Assembly (NCBI GenBank): GCA_021791075.1
Contig: JAJYXH010000074.1
Coordinates: forward strand, 1-16,481
Direction of reading: 5' to 3'
Length of the DNA: 16,481 bases
Origin: Microcaldota archaeon
GTDB taxonomy: Archaea > Micrarchaeota > Micrarchaeia > Micrarchaeales > CABMGC01
Shown: piece after piece, positions 8,515 through 15,749 of the stretch
Position numbering within the stretch: position 1 is the stretch's first letter
How the letters are laid out: every line of letters begins with the position of its first letter
Made by a program: the position numbers and the translations under genes
Notes under the pieces: model-generated
Databases searched by the model: none
What the model saw: only the letters and a program-made list of their open reading frames with translations
Told to the model about the DNA's origin: nothing

Positions 8515-10017
8515 CTATCCGAAGAGCTTCCTGCTGAAAGGCACGTCGTCCTCCACAGCCTTGACGACCTTCGATGCGTCCTTGTAGTAGCTTGCAACAA
8601 CGTAACCGGAGTCGTCGACACCCAGCACATTGTTCTTGACCATCCAGTTGAATATCTTAGCCTTCTCGTCTATGTCCTGGATTATCTCCGCGGAAGTGTA
8701 GCCCCCGTAGAGCGATATCGTGTCTGAGAGCCGGGTCATGTCTCCTATGCGCGCGAACGTGTCTGACCTTGCTTCCCAGCGCTCGAGGACTCCGACATCT
8801 CCGTTGAGCAGGACCTCCCCGAACTCGAGCACCCTCCTTATCCCGAGCCTCCTGTGCCTGAAGAGTGTTACTACGGCACCAATCGAGTTGAGCATGATCT
8901 TCGGGGTGTCTATAGGAGGATTCGTCATTCTTATGATCGTATCAGCTGCATTGTCTGCGTGCACTGTGCCGTAGACCGCGTGACCCGTGTGTATTGCCTC
9001 GAAGAGGGTCTGGGCGTCGCTCTTGGTCCTTATCTCCCCGACCAGAAGTATGTCGGGCCTCTGCCTGAGGGAATTTATCATGAGGTCGTAGAGCGTGATC
9101 TGTCCCTTGCCCTCGGGGTTCGACTGCCTTGTCAGCATCGGCACCCATTGCAGGAAGCTTGGAAGCGTAAGCTCCTTGGTCTCCTCGACGGATACGACTC
9201 TCCTATTTGCCGGCATCAGCATTCCTAGAGCGTTGAGGAAGCTCGTCTTCCCGCTTGCAGTACCTCCCGATATGAGTATGTTGATCTCGTTCTGGACGCC
9301 GAGCCAGATCAGGGACGCAATCTTCGACGAGACCGTCTTGTTGCTTATCAGCATCGGCATCGTCCATGGATTCTTTGAGAACTTTCTTATCGTTATCGTG
9401 TTTCCCATCTGCGATACGGGATAGAGCGTTGCGTTGACTCTCGAGCCGTCGGGAAGCTCCGCGTCCATCATCGGAACCAGGTTGGATATCTGCCTGCCCA
9501 CCTTTCTGCCTATCTGCTCCGCGTCGTCGTATATGACGTCCTCGCTTCTCAGCAATATGTTGGTCCTGCACCATCCGTACTTCTTGTGGAAGACCCAGAT
9601 GTGGTCCCTGGCGCCGTTGACAGCCACCTCCTCGAGCGAGTCGTCGGCAAGAGGCACCTCTATCTCACCGAGGCCCAGCATCATGTTGAGTATGAATGCG
9701 ACGAGCATGTTCCTTACGCTCTCCTGCGTTCCCGGAAGGTACTTGTTTATTATCAGGTTGGAGGACTCCGTGTACCTGGCCGTGAGCTCCGTCTCGTACT
9801 CCTTGTCGTCTATCCTGGAAGGGTCTATCGGCACAAGCGAGAGCAGCTCCTGCCTCAATGAGAAGAGAAGCACCTTTGTCGCATCACCGACCCCGGCAAC
9901 GTTGATCTCGTACTCGTATACGAACTCGCCCTTGTCGAGGATCCTTATGTTCGCTATAAGCCCCTTCGCATTGACCTTGTAGACTTCGAGTTCGTTTACA
10001 GAGTTATCCATAGCCAT
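8515..10017 (-). CDS. type IV pilus/Tad-type secretion ATPase (VirB11/PilT/GspE superfamily)
   Basis: A 500-residue cytoplasmic hexameric-type ATPase that powers pilin assembly or secretion. Visible motifs in order: Walker A GGTASGKTS at 251-259; Asp box VVSVEETKEL at about 274-283; Walker B DILLVGEIR at 322-330; His box GHAVYGTVHADN at 345-356. The region before the P-loop (VAVNGARDHIWVFHKKYG, ELPDGSRVNATLYPVS, ITIRKF) is the typical N2 domain of archaeal TadA/FlaI-like ATPases. Residues 1-100 form the variable N-terminal domain that usually docks on partner proteins. The C-terminal part after about 430 continues through a region with no motif I know. ATG 10017 gives MAMDN; ATG 10011 would lose two residues. 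It begins 6 nt after the coiled-coil gene and is followed after 1 nt by the unknown linker gene, so the genes are co-transcribed. Assignment to the superfamily is firm; whether it serves a pilus, an archaellum-like filament or secretion is inferred from the neighbouring TadC and pilin-like genes. Confidence 0.93.
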   Translation of the reverse strand: MAMDNSVNELEVYKVNAKGLIANIRILDKGEFVYEYEINVAGVGDATKVLLFSLRQELLSLVPIDPSRIDDKEYETELTARYTESSNLIINKYLPGTQESVRNMLVAFILNMMLGLGEIEVPLADDSLEEVAVNGARDHIWVFHKKYGWCRTNILLRSEDVIYDDAEQIGRKVGRQISNLVPMMDAELPDGSRVNATLYPVSQMGNTITIRKFSKNPWTMPMLISNKTVSSKIASLIWLGVQNEINILISGGTASGKTSFLNALGMLMPANRRVVSVEETKELTLPSFLQWVPMLTRQSNPEGKGQITLYDLMINSLRQRPDILLVGEIRTKSDAQTLFEAIHTGHAVYGTVHADNAADTIIRMTNPPIDTPKIMLNSIGAVVTLFRHRRLGIRRVLEFGEVLLNGDVGVLERWEARSDTFARIGDMTRLSDTISLYGGYTSAEIIQDIDEKAKIFNWMVKNNVLGVDDSGYVVASYYKDASKVVKAVEDDVPFSRKLFG

Positions 10018-10023
10018 TCGGAT

Positions 10024-11262
10024 TCATCCCTTTTTAGAGAGATCGTCCTTTCCGAGACCCCCCAACTTCTTCTTCAGCTCCCCTTCCTTCTTTACTATCG
10101 AGTTTGTGACTCCCCTGTGCTTCTTCGCCTTCTCGCCGAGATCCATGGTCCTCTTCGACCGCTCCTCCTCTTCCTTCTGGGTGCCCTTGCCCTTCTGGTC
10201 GAGCCTTGATAGCTCCTGGAACATGGCTGAGAGCGACTTGTTCGCCGTGTCAACCTGCGCGGCGAGATCCGTTACCTCCTTGCTGACCTCGGTGAGCTTG
10301 TCGTTGAACGCGGAGAGCGATCCCCAGCTGTCCTTCATCGACTTTATCGACTGGTTTATCGACTTCACCTGTGACATCGCCCCGTTGTAGAGCCTGAGCG
10401 TCTCGTCCTTCGCCCTGTTCGCCTCGTCGAGCAGCGATGACCTGGTCATGCTGAGCTTCTTGTGCGTGGAGTCGGCCTTCCTCTTGAAGTTTGCTGTCAG
10501 CCGCTCGTAATCTGCCACCTTCCTGTTCTCGGCCGCAACCGCCTCCCTTAGGGCGTTGATCTCCGAGATCGTGCTCGCCTGCATCTCCCTTATCGACCTC
10601 CTGTGCTCGTCGACTATCTTCTCGAACGCCTTGTTGAGGTCGGCGATATTGGCATTGAATGAGCTCACCTTCTTCGATACGTCCTCAAGCATCTGCTTCA
10701 CGTTGCCGGAGTTGAAGGTGTAGCTCTTGATCTGCTCAGTCTGCCTGTCCATCTCCGTGAGCTCCTTCTGCAGTTCCTCAACAAGCTTGTTGACCCCTTC
10801 CTTCTTCGCACTGAGGCTATTGTACAGCCTGTTTACCTCGCTCTCCAGGTTCCCTATCTTCTCCAGGGTGGGCCGCGCCGTCTTGCCCTCCTCCCTGAAT
10901 ACCGTATCGGCATCTGAGACGGTCTTTGCGTACATTGCGAGCTTTGAGCGTATCTCGTTGAGAAGCGTCTGCTGTATCTCTATCTCCGTCCTCACGCTGG
11001 CCTTCTTTACATCGGTTATCGTCTTAGCGACTTCTGCCTGCTGCCTTCCGGAAGGCTGGATCATGGGGGAGAGGAACATCTTTCCCACCTTGTAGGTGAT
11101 CTTGACCATGCCTGCCTTCTCAAGGATGTCGGCCCAGTCGACCACGGTGCCTTCATTCACGCTCAGCACCTTTACCAGCGTGGAGGTATCGGTCTCACCG
11201 TGCTCTTCCAGGTATTTTACGAGGGAATCAATACTAGTAGTTATTGGCTGGTCGTCCGCCAT
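10024..11262 (-). CDS. winged-helix plus long coiled-coil protein, first gene of pilus motor operon
   Basis: A 412-residue soluble protein. Residues about 8-65 resemble a winged helix (SLVKYLEEHGETDTSTLVKV, then TVVDWADILEKAGMVKITYK), a layout used by archaeal regulators but also as a protein-contact domain. Residues about 75-345 are rich in heptad-like leucine, isoleucine and charged residues (e.g. KIGNLESEVNRLYNSLSAKK, NKLVEELQKELTEMDRQTEQ), indicating long coiled coils. The end is very basic/acidic and probably disordered (EEEERSKR, GGLGKDDLSKKG). No membrane helix or signal is present. It lies 6 nt upstream of the ATPase behind a clear TATA box, so it belongs to the pilus operon. Archaellum operons encode coiled-coil cytosolic components (FlaC/D/E, FlaX), so a structural motor accessory is plausible; an operon regulator is the alternative because of the winged helix. 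Automatic annotation could call it an SMC- or chromosome-segregation-like protein because of the coiled coil alone. Confidence 0.8.
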   Translation of the reverse strand: MADDQPITTSIDSLVKYLEEHGETDTSTLVKVLSVNEGTVVDWADILEKAGMVKITYKVGKMFLSPMIQPSGRQQAEVAKTITDVKKASVRTEIEIQQTLLNEIRSKLAMYAKTVSDADTVFREEGKTARPTLEKIGNLESEVNRLYNSLSAKKEGVNKLVEELQKELTEMDRQTEQIKSYTFNSGNVKQMLEDVSKKVSSFNANIADLNKAFEKIVDEHRRSIREMQASTISEINALREAVAAENRKVADYERLTANFKRKADSTHKKLSMTRSSLLDEANRAKDETLRLYNGAMSQVKSINQSIKSMKDSWGSLSAFNDKLTEVSKEVTDLAAQVDTANKSLSAMFQELSRLDQKGKGTQKEEEERSKRTMDLGEKAKKHRGVTNSIVKKEGELKKKLGGLGKDDLSKKG

Positions 11263-11294
11263 TCCTATTGCACCAAAACTATCTAAGAAGGTTA

Positions 11295-11305
11295 GGTATA
11301 TAAGG
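11295..11305 (-). promoter_or_regulatory. TATA box of the pilus motor operon
   Basis: Minus-strand CCTTATATACC is an archaeal TATA box. Its centre lies about 38 nt upstream of the ATG at 11262, so transcription about 26 nt downstream would give a leader of only about 10-12 nt. It is the only convincing promoter upstream of the five tightly spaced minus-strand genes. Confidence 0.6.
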
Positions 11306-11340
11306 CTATCAGAGGGTATTGTTGCCGGAGGGCACGGTTT

Positions 11341-11359
11341 TTGCCATCGTTCTTGGCAA
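11341..11359. other. short inverted repeat (6-bp stem, 7-nt loop)
   Basis: TTGCCA and TGGCAA flank a 7-nt loop, downstream of the small 99-aa gene (minus strand) and upstream of the pilus operon promoter. It has no following T-run on the minus strand, so it is not a standard terminator; it could be a protein-binding site or chance. Confidence 0.25.
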
Positions 11360-11401
11360 GAATTCTCAGGACTTGAAGTCTATTGCAACTGACCTGGCCC
11401 A

Positions 11402-11701
11402 TTACCTTCTCTTTGCGTTCTTGGCCTTCTCCTTAAAAGTTCCTGCTCGGTATTCATAGTAGAAGGATATCGCAGGATCAAAGATTCCGCCGGTGAGAGT
11501 GACAGATCTCTTCCCATAAGAATCAGAGCGTATTTTGTACTCGTCAGATATGTTCCCATACTGTATGCTGGCGCTATTCAGGAGGGATCGTTTTCTTGAT
11601 CTTCGGAGGAGTAACGTGCAACGCTTTTGAAGAGTCTTGCCGCCCTTTTGTATTCTCTTAAGATTCCCATAAATCAGACCCTCGTTTAAGTCTAAAAACA
11701 T
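11402..11701 (-). CDS. small orphan protein of unknown function (99 aa)
   Basis: A 99-residue basic protein starting MFLDLNEGLIYGNLKRIQ and ending FKEKAKNAKRR; no family recognised, no membrane helix or cysteine pair. Its codons (TTA, CGT, CGA, AGA, and many ending in A or T) differ from the G/C-ending codons of neighbouring genes, which argues for either recent acquisition or a non-conserved open frame. In favour of a real gene: the ATG at 11701 lies about 37 nt downstream of a TATA-like element (TTTTATA, 11735-11741), the same geometry as the promoter of the next minus-strand operon, and no other gene explains this stretch. An untranslated RNA read from that promoter is the main alternative. 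Confidence 0.45.
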   Translation of the reverse strand: MFLDLNEGLIYGNLKRIQKGGKTLQKRCTLLLRRSRKRSLLNSASIQYGNISDEYKIRSDSYGKRSVTLTGGIFDPAISFYYEYRAGTFKEKAKNAKRR

Positions 11702-11734
11702 GAATTTTCATGCTTTACATTAGGTTGAAGAAGG

Positions 11735-11742
11735 TATAAAAT
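11735..11742 (-). promoter_or_regulatory. TATA box of the 99-aa orphan gene
   Basis: Minus-strand GGATTTTATACC contains TTTTATA preceded by purine-rich AAGGA, as in an archaeal BRE-TATA pair. Transcription about 26 nt downstream would begin near 11712, leaving a leader of about 10 nt before the ATG at 11701. Confidence 0.45.
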
Positions 11743-11815
11743 CCTTAAGAAGGTGTTCAAAACCAGTCAGGTGAGGTGACATTTGGTCATTATATACTAT
11801 ACCTCTAGTTGTGAA

Positions 11816-11888
11816 TAGTCCCAGCCAGATTCGAACTGGCGTCAACGGGTTCAGAGCCCGCTATCCTTGACCACTAGACTATGGGACT
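11816..11888 (-). tRNA. tRNA-Gln (anticodon CUG)
   Basis: The complete cloverleaf can be folded by eye on the minus strand. Acceptor stem AGUCCCA pairs with UGGGACU. The D arm is GUCU/GGAU with loop AGUGGUCAA. The anticodon arm is GCGGG-CUCUGAA-CCCGU, giving anticodon CUG (reads CAG). The variable loop is UGAC, and the T arm is GCCAG-UUCGAAU-CUGGC. The discriminator is A73; CCA is not encoded and must be added. No intron is present. The A1-U72 pair is usual for archaeal tRNA-Gln, which is charged through Glu-tRNA-Gln and amidated by GatDE. Tandem or clustered tRNAs are absent here. Confidence 0.95.
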
Positions 11889-11920
11889 AGATTTTGCGCG
11901 TTTTAGATTCTGTCGTTTGG

Positions 11921-11931
11921 TTTTTATATAC
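11921..11931. promoter_or_regulatory. shared divergent TATA element for tRNA-Gln and the membrane protease
   Basis: TTTTTATATAC on the plus strand is a near-perfect archaeal TATA box. Its self-complementary core TATATA reads on both strands. On the plus strand it would direct transcription from about 11952, 32 nt before the protease ATG at 11984. On the minus strand it would direct initiation near 11900, about a dozen nucleotides before the tRNA 5' end at 11888. No other TATA candidate sits at a suitable distance for the tRNA. Confidence 0.5.
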
Positions 11932-11983
11932 GTTTCTACTTATTATTATACATACAATTTTTCGATCCGTCTCAGCTGGTATT

Positions 11984-12730
11984 ATGGCCATCAATTTGCG
12001 CGAACATCTTAGCAGGTCTATGGAGATACGCGAGATACTCATAGCGGACCTTATCCTCATCCTTGCCTTCGACCTGACAATAGTGGGAGGAGTGTCAACT
12101 ATCCGGACGAGCTGGCCTATGTTTCTCTATTTTCTCCCCATAGCCGCGCTTGCAGTAACGCTCTCGTTTGTGCTCCATGAACTCATGCACAAGTTCGTGG
12201 CGCAGAGATTCGGCGCTGTCGCGGCATTCGTGAGATCGCAGATGGGGACGGTGATAACGCTGATAACCGCACTGTTTGGCTTCCTCATAGGTATACCTGG
12301 CGCAACTGTGATATACACTAACAATTTCACCAGGGAGGAGGAGGGCTGGGTCTCGCTTGCCGGGCCTCTTACCAACTTTGCCGTCTTCCTGATCTTCTTC
12401 GGCATGGGGATCGTCCTATATCCGCACTTCATCACTAACATAATCTCTACTCTGACGCCGTATTACCAGAGCAACAGCTATCTGCAGAACGCGATCAACT
12501 TCACCCTCTTCATAAGCATACTGCTCGCGTTCTTCAACATGCTCCCGATCTATCCGCTTGACGGAAGCAAGATACTCAGGTGGAACAAGTTCTTCTACGG
12601 GGCGTTGGTGCTCGCAATCTTCTTCCTTTTCATAACCTTCATACCGATCTACGCCCTGCTGATCGACATGGCATTCTGGCTGGTTATCGCATTCTTCTTC
12701 TCGATGCTGTACAGGGGAATAGGATTATAG
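11984..12730 (+). CDS. site-2 protease-like membrane metalloprotease (M50 family)
   Basis: A 248-residue polytopic membrane protein. The zinc-binding HExxH motif is HELMH at 65-69, inside a hydrophobic helix. A second family motif, GPLTN, lies at 137-141, and the third metal-ligand region NMLPIYPLDG is at 195-204, with Asp203 the likely third ligand. These three together identify the S2P/M50 intramembrane protease family, which cleaves transmembrane segments of regulators or signal peptides. Hydrophobic segments surround each motif and continue to the C-terminus. I start at ATG 11984 (MAINLREHLS), since the open frame upstream (from TTG 11894) covers the TATA box at 11921-11931. It is single-gene, divergent from tRNA-Gln and convergent with leuS, whose stop codon immediately adjoins its own. 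The substrate is unknown; a link to pilin processing is not supported, as prepilin peptidases are a different (aspartic) family. Confidence 0.87.
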   Translation: MAINLREHLSRSMEIREILIADLILILAFDLTIVGGVSTIRTSWPMFLYFLPIAALAVTLSFVLHELMHKFVAQRFGAVAAFVRSQMGTVITLITALFGFLIGIPGATVIYTNNFTREEEGWVSLAGPLTNFAVFLIFFGMGIVLYPHFITNIISTLTPYYQSNSYLQNAINFTLFISILLAFFNMLPIYPLDGSKILRWNKFFYGALVLAIFFLFITFIPIYALLIDMAFWLVIAFFFSMLYRGIGL

Positions 12731-15598
12731 TTACGAGGCATCGATGGTCGGCTTCTCCGGCATCGATCGCTTTGCCCTCTCCGACTTGGACTCTGACTCC
12801 TTCTCGATCTTTATCTTCACCCCGAGAATCCCGCCAATGTAGCCCTTTGCCTCTTCGAGCAGCTCCGTCTCCTCCTTCTGCGTTATCTCGCTCGGTCTAA
12901 CTCCGGCCACCTTCTTTGCAAGACCCGATATGTACTCGATAGCGACTCCGGTCTCCACTTTCTTTCCGTCGTCGCCGAGCTCCTTCTCCTTGTCTGCCTT
13001 GATCCTCTCGATGATCTTTCCGGCATTCTTCTCCGCTGCGACCAGATTGTTAAGCTTTCTCTTCCAGTCTTCTGCAACTATGAGCTTTATCTCAGAAGGT
13101 TGCTTCCCCGACTTCTTCCTTACTATCTCCATGACCTGCCTTGAGTCCTCGATTATCCTGTCGATCAGATCCTCCTCGTCCTCGGCCTTCTTGCTTATCA
13201 TCGACCTGTCCGGATTCGGCCACTTCTCGGTAGATGCGAATGAACTATTTCCAAGCATGTGCCAGAGCTCCTCGGAGACGTGAGGAATTATCGGTGATAG
13301 CATTAAGGTAAGTGAGGAGAGATACTCCCTGAGGGCCATGCCGTTGTTGCCTCCCCTTGCCGCATATCTCTTCAGTTCCAGTACCGAGTTGTAGAGCAGG
13401 GATGTTGATGCAACCCTGAGCTCCAGCACACCCATAGCCTTGTCCACCTCGCCTATCTTGCTGTTGAGCTTCGAGTAGAGCCAGAAGTCTATGTGCTTGA
13501 GCTCTCCGGACTCCAGCTTCTCTATCGATGACGCGGTGTTGTACAGGTACTCGATCCTCTCCTTCACGCCGTTCACCGCGTAGTCGCTGTACTCCGAGTC
13601 GCTGAATAGATCCGCACCGGCCACTATCACGAACCTTAGAGGGTCGGCCCCGTGCAGTGCAATCCCGTCCGAGAGGGGAACTATGTTTCCAAGGCTCTTG
13701 CTCATCTTCTCCCCCTCGCTGAGGACCGATCCGTTGACCACTATCTGCTTAGGCCAGTACTGCTTGTCGAATACCGCCACGTGGTTGTAGAGGTACATTG
13801 TAAGGTGGTTGAAGATAAGGTCGGGCCCGGAGTGACGCGATGTGGTCTTGTACCAGTAAGAGAACGACTCCCTTACCCTCTTCAGCCTCTCGTACTCTAT
13901 CCCTGTCGACTTTGAGACACCGTCAGGATCCCCCTTGCCAAGATAGACGTAGTCGAAGAACTCTGGCTTAAGCTTCTGCGGATCGATGTCCCTTATCAGA
14001 TTTATTATCGTGTACATCGACATGTAGATCGTTGAGTCTGACAGCGACTCGATTATCCTCGCCTTGTCTATCGGGAACTTGGTCCCGAGCCCCTCCGCCC
14101 TCGCCACGGCGCGGAGGTCTATCCATCCGATTGCGGATTTGAATGCCCTCCTGCTCTTCTCCGGAAGTACGTTTATCTTTGAGAATGCTTCTGTGACTGT
14201 GCCCTTCCAGTCGCTGTTTCCGTAGTTTATGAACCACTGGTCCTCCACCACCTTCACGACGATCGCATATCCGCACCTGCAGTACACCGGACTGTTCGTC
14301 AGGACGTAGATCTCGAAACCGTTGCTTCCCGCAACGAGCTCGCCCTTTACCTTCTCCCTCGCCTCTGGCTCGCTCATTCCTTCGTATCCCTTTATTATCA
14401 TCTTTCCCCAGTGCGACTCCTCCTTGTACTCGAGTTTTGTCGCCTGTTCGATGAGGTCGTTCGGGGATGAAGCGTCTGCGGCAAAGAGCGAGAGATATGA
14501 GATCGATGGCACTTCTGATGTTGCCCTCTCGACTTTTTTCTGCGACACCGACTTGCCTATCTCGACGTCTATGACCTTTATCGGCTTTATGCCGGCAGCG
14601 ATCGAGTTGCCCTCAGCCTTGAGTCTCTCCACAGCGGCATAGTCGAACGGCGCGTGCGCAGGTACGCTCATCACGACACCGGTGCCAACTCCCTCCTTAA
14701 CGAAGAAGCCTGGAAGCACCGGCACCTTTGTCATTGTTACCGGATTTATGCAGATCTTCGAGAGCAGGTCCTTTCCCGGGACCTCGCCAACAGGCGTTAT
14801 CCTGAACTGGTACTTGAGAGCCTCTGCGGATGCCTTGGACACGTAGAACTCGCCGCTGCTTCCCTCGATCCTGCAGCGCACGTAGGTCGTTGCCGGGTTT
14901 ACGAAGAGGTTCGTGACTCCGAAGATGGTCTCCGGCCTGTACGTCGTGCATAGAAGATATGCCTCCTCCCAGTCGATCTTGAATCTTATCACCGTCTCCT
15001 TGTCTATCTCGGGCTCGACGTCGTGCTTTGTGTCGTGCATTCCGACCGCGTTGTTCTCGTTTGGACACCAGCCCACAGGGTGCTTCCCCTTTGTAAGGTA
15101 TCCCTTTGAGTTGAGTATCCCCATCTGCCACTCTATCATCTTGCTGAACGTGGGATCTATCGAGACCATCTTCCTTCTCCAGTCGATGCTGTATCCGGCG
15201 AGGTGCATCCCCTTTTCTATCTCCTTTATGAAGTAGTTCGCGATGTACAGGGGATCGGCCATCTTCGCTATATCCTCGTCGGGTATGTGGAATATCTTCA
15301 GTTCCTTGATCAGGTCCTGGTCCTTGTTGCGAAGCCTCTTTGCAAATCCGAGGATCGGAGTCCCGGTGGCATGGAATCCCATCGGGTAGAGGACGTTGAA
15401 CCCCTTCATCCTCTTGTACCTTGCGAGGACGTCTGCCGTCCCATACGTCCTTATGTGGCCTATGTGCTGCGGCGCGTTGACGTATGGAAACGCAGCAGTG
15501 ACCATGTACGGCTCCTTCGAATTGATCTCTCCCTCGAAGATCCTTGCGCTCTCCCACTCGGCCTGCCACTTCCGCTCTATCTCCTTGTAGTCTATCAT
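12731..15598 (-). CDS. leuS: leucyl-tRNA synthetase, archaeal type
   Basis: A 955-residue class Ia aminoacyl-tRNA synthetase that charges tRNA-Leu with leucine in the cytoplasm. The HIGH signature is intact at 45-48 (PQHIGHIRTYG) and the KMSKS loop at about 631-635 (EGEKMSKSLGN). The inserted CP1 editing domain carries TTYRPET at 218-224 and GVVMSVPAHAPFDY at about 307-320, including the conserved Asp that anchors the mischarged amino acid, so editing should be functional. IIESLSDSTIYMSMYTI near 516-532 and the charged C-terminal extension are typical of the archaeal/eukaryotic cytosolic form; the length matches that family. ATG 15598 (MIDYKEIERKW) is preferred; GTG 15607 would add three residues. 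The stop codon at 12731-12733 directly adjoins that of the convergent protease gene. Confidence 0.97.
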   Translation of the reverse strand: MIDYKEIERKWQAEWESARIFEGEINSKEPYMVTAAFPYVNAPQHIGHIRTYGTADVLARYKRMKGFNVLYPMGFHATGTPILGFAKRLRNKDQDLIKELKIFHIPDEDIAKMADPLYIANYFIKEIEKGMHLAGYSIDWRRKMVSIDPTFSKMIEWQMGILNSKGYLTKGKHPVGWCPNENNAVGMHDTKHDVEPEIDKETVIRFKIDWEEAYLLCTTYRPETIFGVTNLFVNPATTYVRCRIEGSSGEFYVSKASAEALKYQFRITPVGEVPGKDLLSKICINPVTMTKVPVLPGFFVKEGVGTGVVMSVPAHAPFDYAAVERLKAEGNSIAAGIKPIKVIDVEIGKSVSQKKVERATSEVPSISYLSLFAADASSPNDLIEQATKLEYKEESHWGKMIIKGYEGMSEPEAREKVKGELVAGSNGFEIYVLTNSPVYCRCGYAIVVKVVEDQWFINYGNSDWKGTVTEAFSKINVLPEKSRRAFKSAIGWIDLRAVARAEGLGTKFPIDKARIIESLSDSTIYMSMYTIINLIRDIDPQKLKPEFFDYVYLGKGDPDGVSKSTGIEYERLKRVRESFSYWYKTTSRHSGPDLIFNHLTMYLYNHVAVFDKQYWPKQIVVNGSVLSEGEKMSKSLGNIVPLSDGIALHGADPLRFVIVAGADLFSDSEYSDYAVNGVKERIEYLYNTASSIEKLESGELKHIDFWLYSKLNSKIGEVDKAMGVLELRVASTSLLYNSVLELKRYAARGGNNGMALREYLSSLTLMLSPIIPHVSEELWHMLGNSSFASTEKWPNPDRSMISKKAEDEEDLIDRIIEDSRQVMEIVRKKSGKQPSEIKLIVAEDWKRKLNNLVAAEKNAGKIIERIKADKEKELGDDGKKVETGVAIEYISGLAKKVAGVRPSEITQKEETELLEEAKGYIGGILGVKIKIEKESESKSERAKRSMPEKPTIDAS

Positions 15599-15658
15599 GA
15601 GAAGCACTTACTGCGAAGTAGAATTAACTTTGATACCCTTGTATTCTATATTGTGATG

Positions 15659-15667
15659 CTTATAATC
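15659..15667 (-). promoter_or_regulatory. possible TATA box of leuS
   Basis: Minus-strand GGATTATAAGC is the best TATA-like match upstream of leuS. Initiation about 26 nt downstream, near 15637, would leave a leader of about 39 nt. The match is weaker than the plus-strand box at 15695, so this is tentative. Confidence 0.35.
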
Positions 15668-15694
15668 CTTTAGTCGCAAAAGGCACGGCCAAAG

Positions 15695-15703
15695 TTTATA
15701 TAT
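15695..15703 (+). promoter_or_regulatory. TATA box of the PadR-ABC operon
   Basis: TTTATATAT preceded by CCAAAG (BRE-like) is a strong archaeal promoter. The expected start near 15726 gives a leader of about 24 nt before the ATG at 15750. It diverges from leuS. Confidence 0.6.
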
Positions 15704-15718
15704 TTATTTGGTGTATAG

Positions 15719-15742
15719 TTAGAATAGTTTAAATTAGACTAG
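15719..15742 (+). promoter_or_regulatory. candidate operator: direct repeat TTAGA(A/C)TAG
   Basis: TTAGAATAG (15719-15727) and TTAGACTAG (15734-15742) are near-identical and spaced 15 bp start to start. They cover the predicted transcription start of the PadR-type regulator and could be its own operator. This rests on pattern alone; PadR operators are often inverted rather than direct repeats. Confidence 0.3.
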
Positions 15743-15749
15743 TGGATGG

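Noticed and set aside
8514..8630. Longer N-terminus for the linker protein
   Set aside because: It overlaps the ATPase C-terminal coding sequence in another frame and is Arg/Thr/Ser-rich shadow; TTG 8513 directly follows the ATPase stop.
11742..11815. C/D box or other small RNA in the tRNA-Gln downstream stretch
   Set aside because: A CTGA is present on the minus strand but no acceptable C box (RTGATGA) or pairing terminal stem was found.
11894..11983. Upstream extension of the protease from TTG 11894
   Set aside because: It would place the TATA box inside the coding region; ATG 11984 fits the promoter distance.
14697..15569. 290-residue open frame on the same strand as leuS but another frame
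   Set aside because: The translation is highly charged and Arg/Gly-rich without family resemblance; leuS with intact HIGH and KMSKS motifs covers the region.
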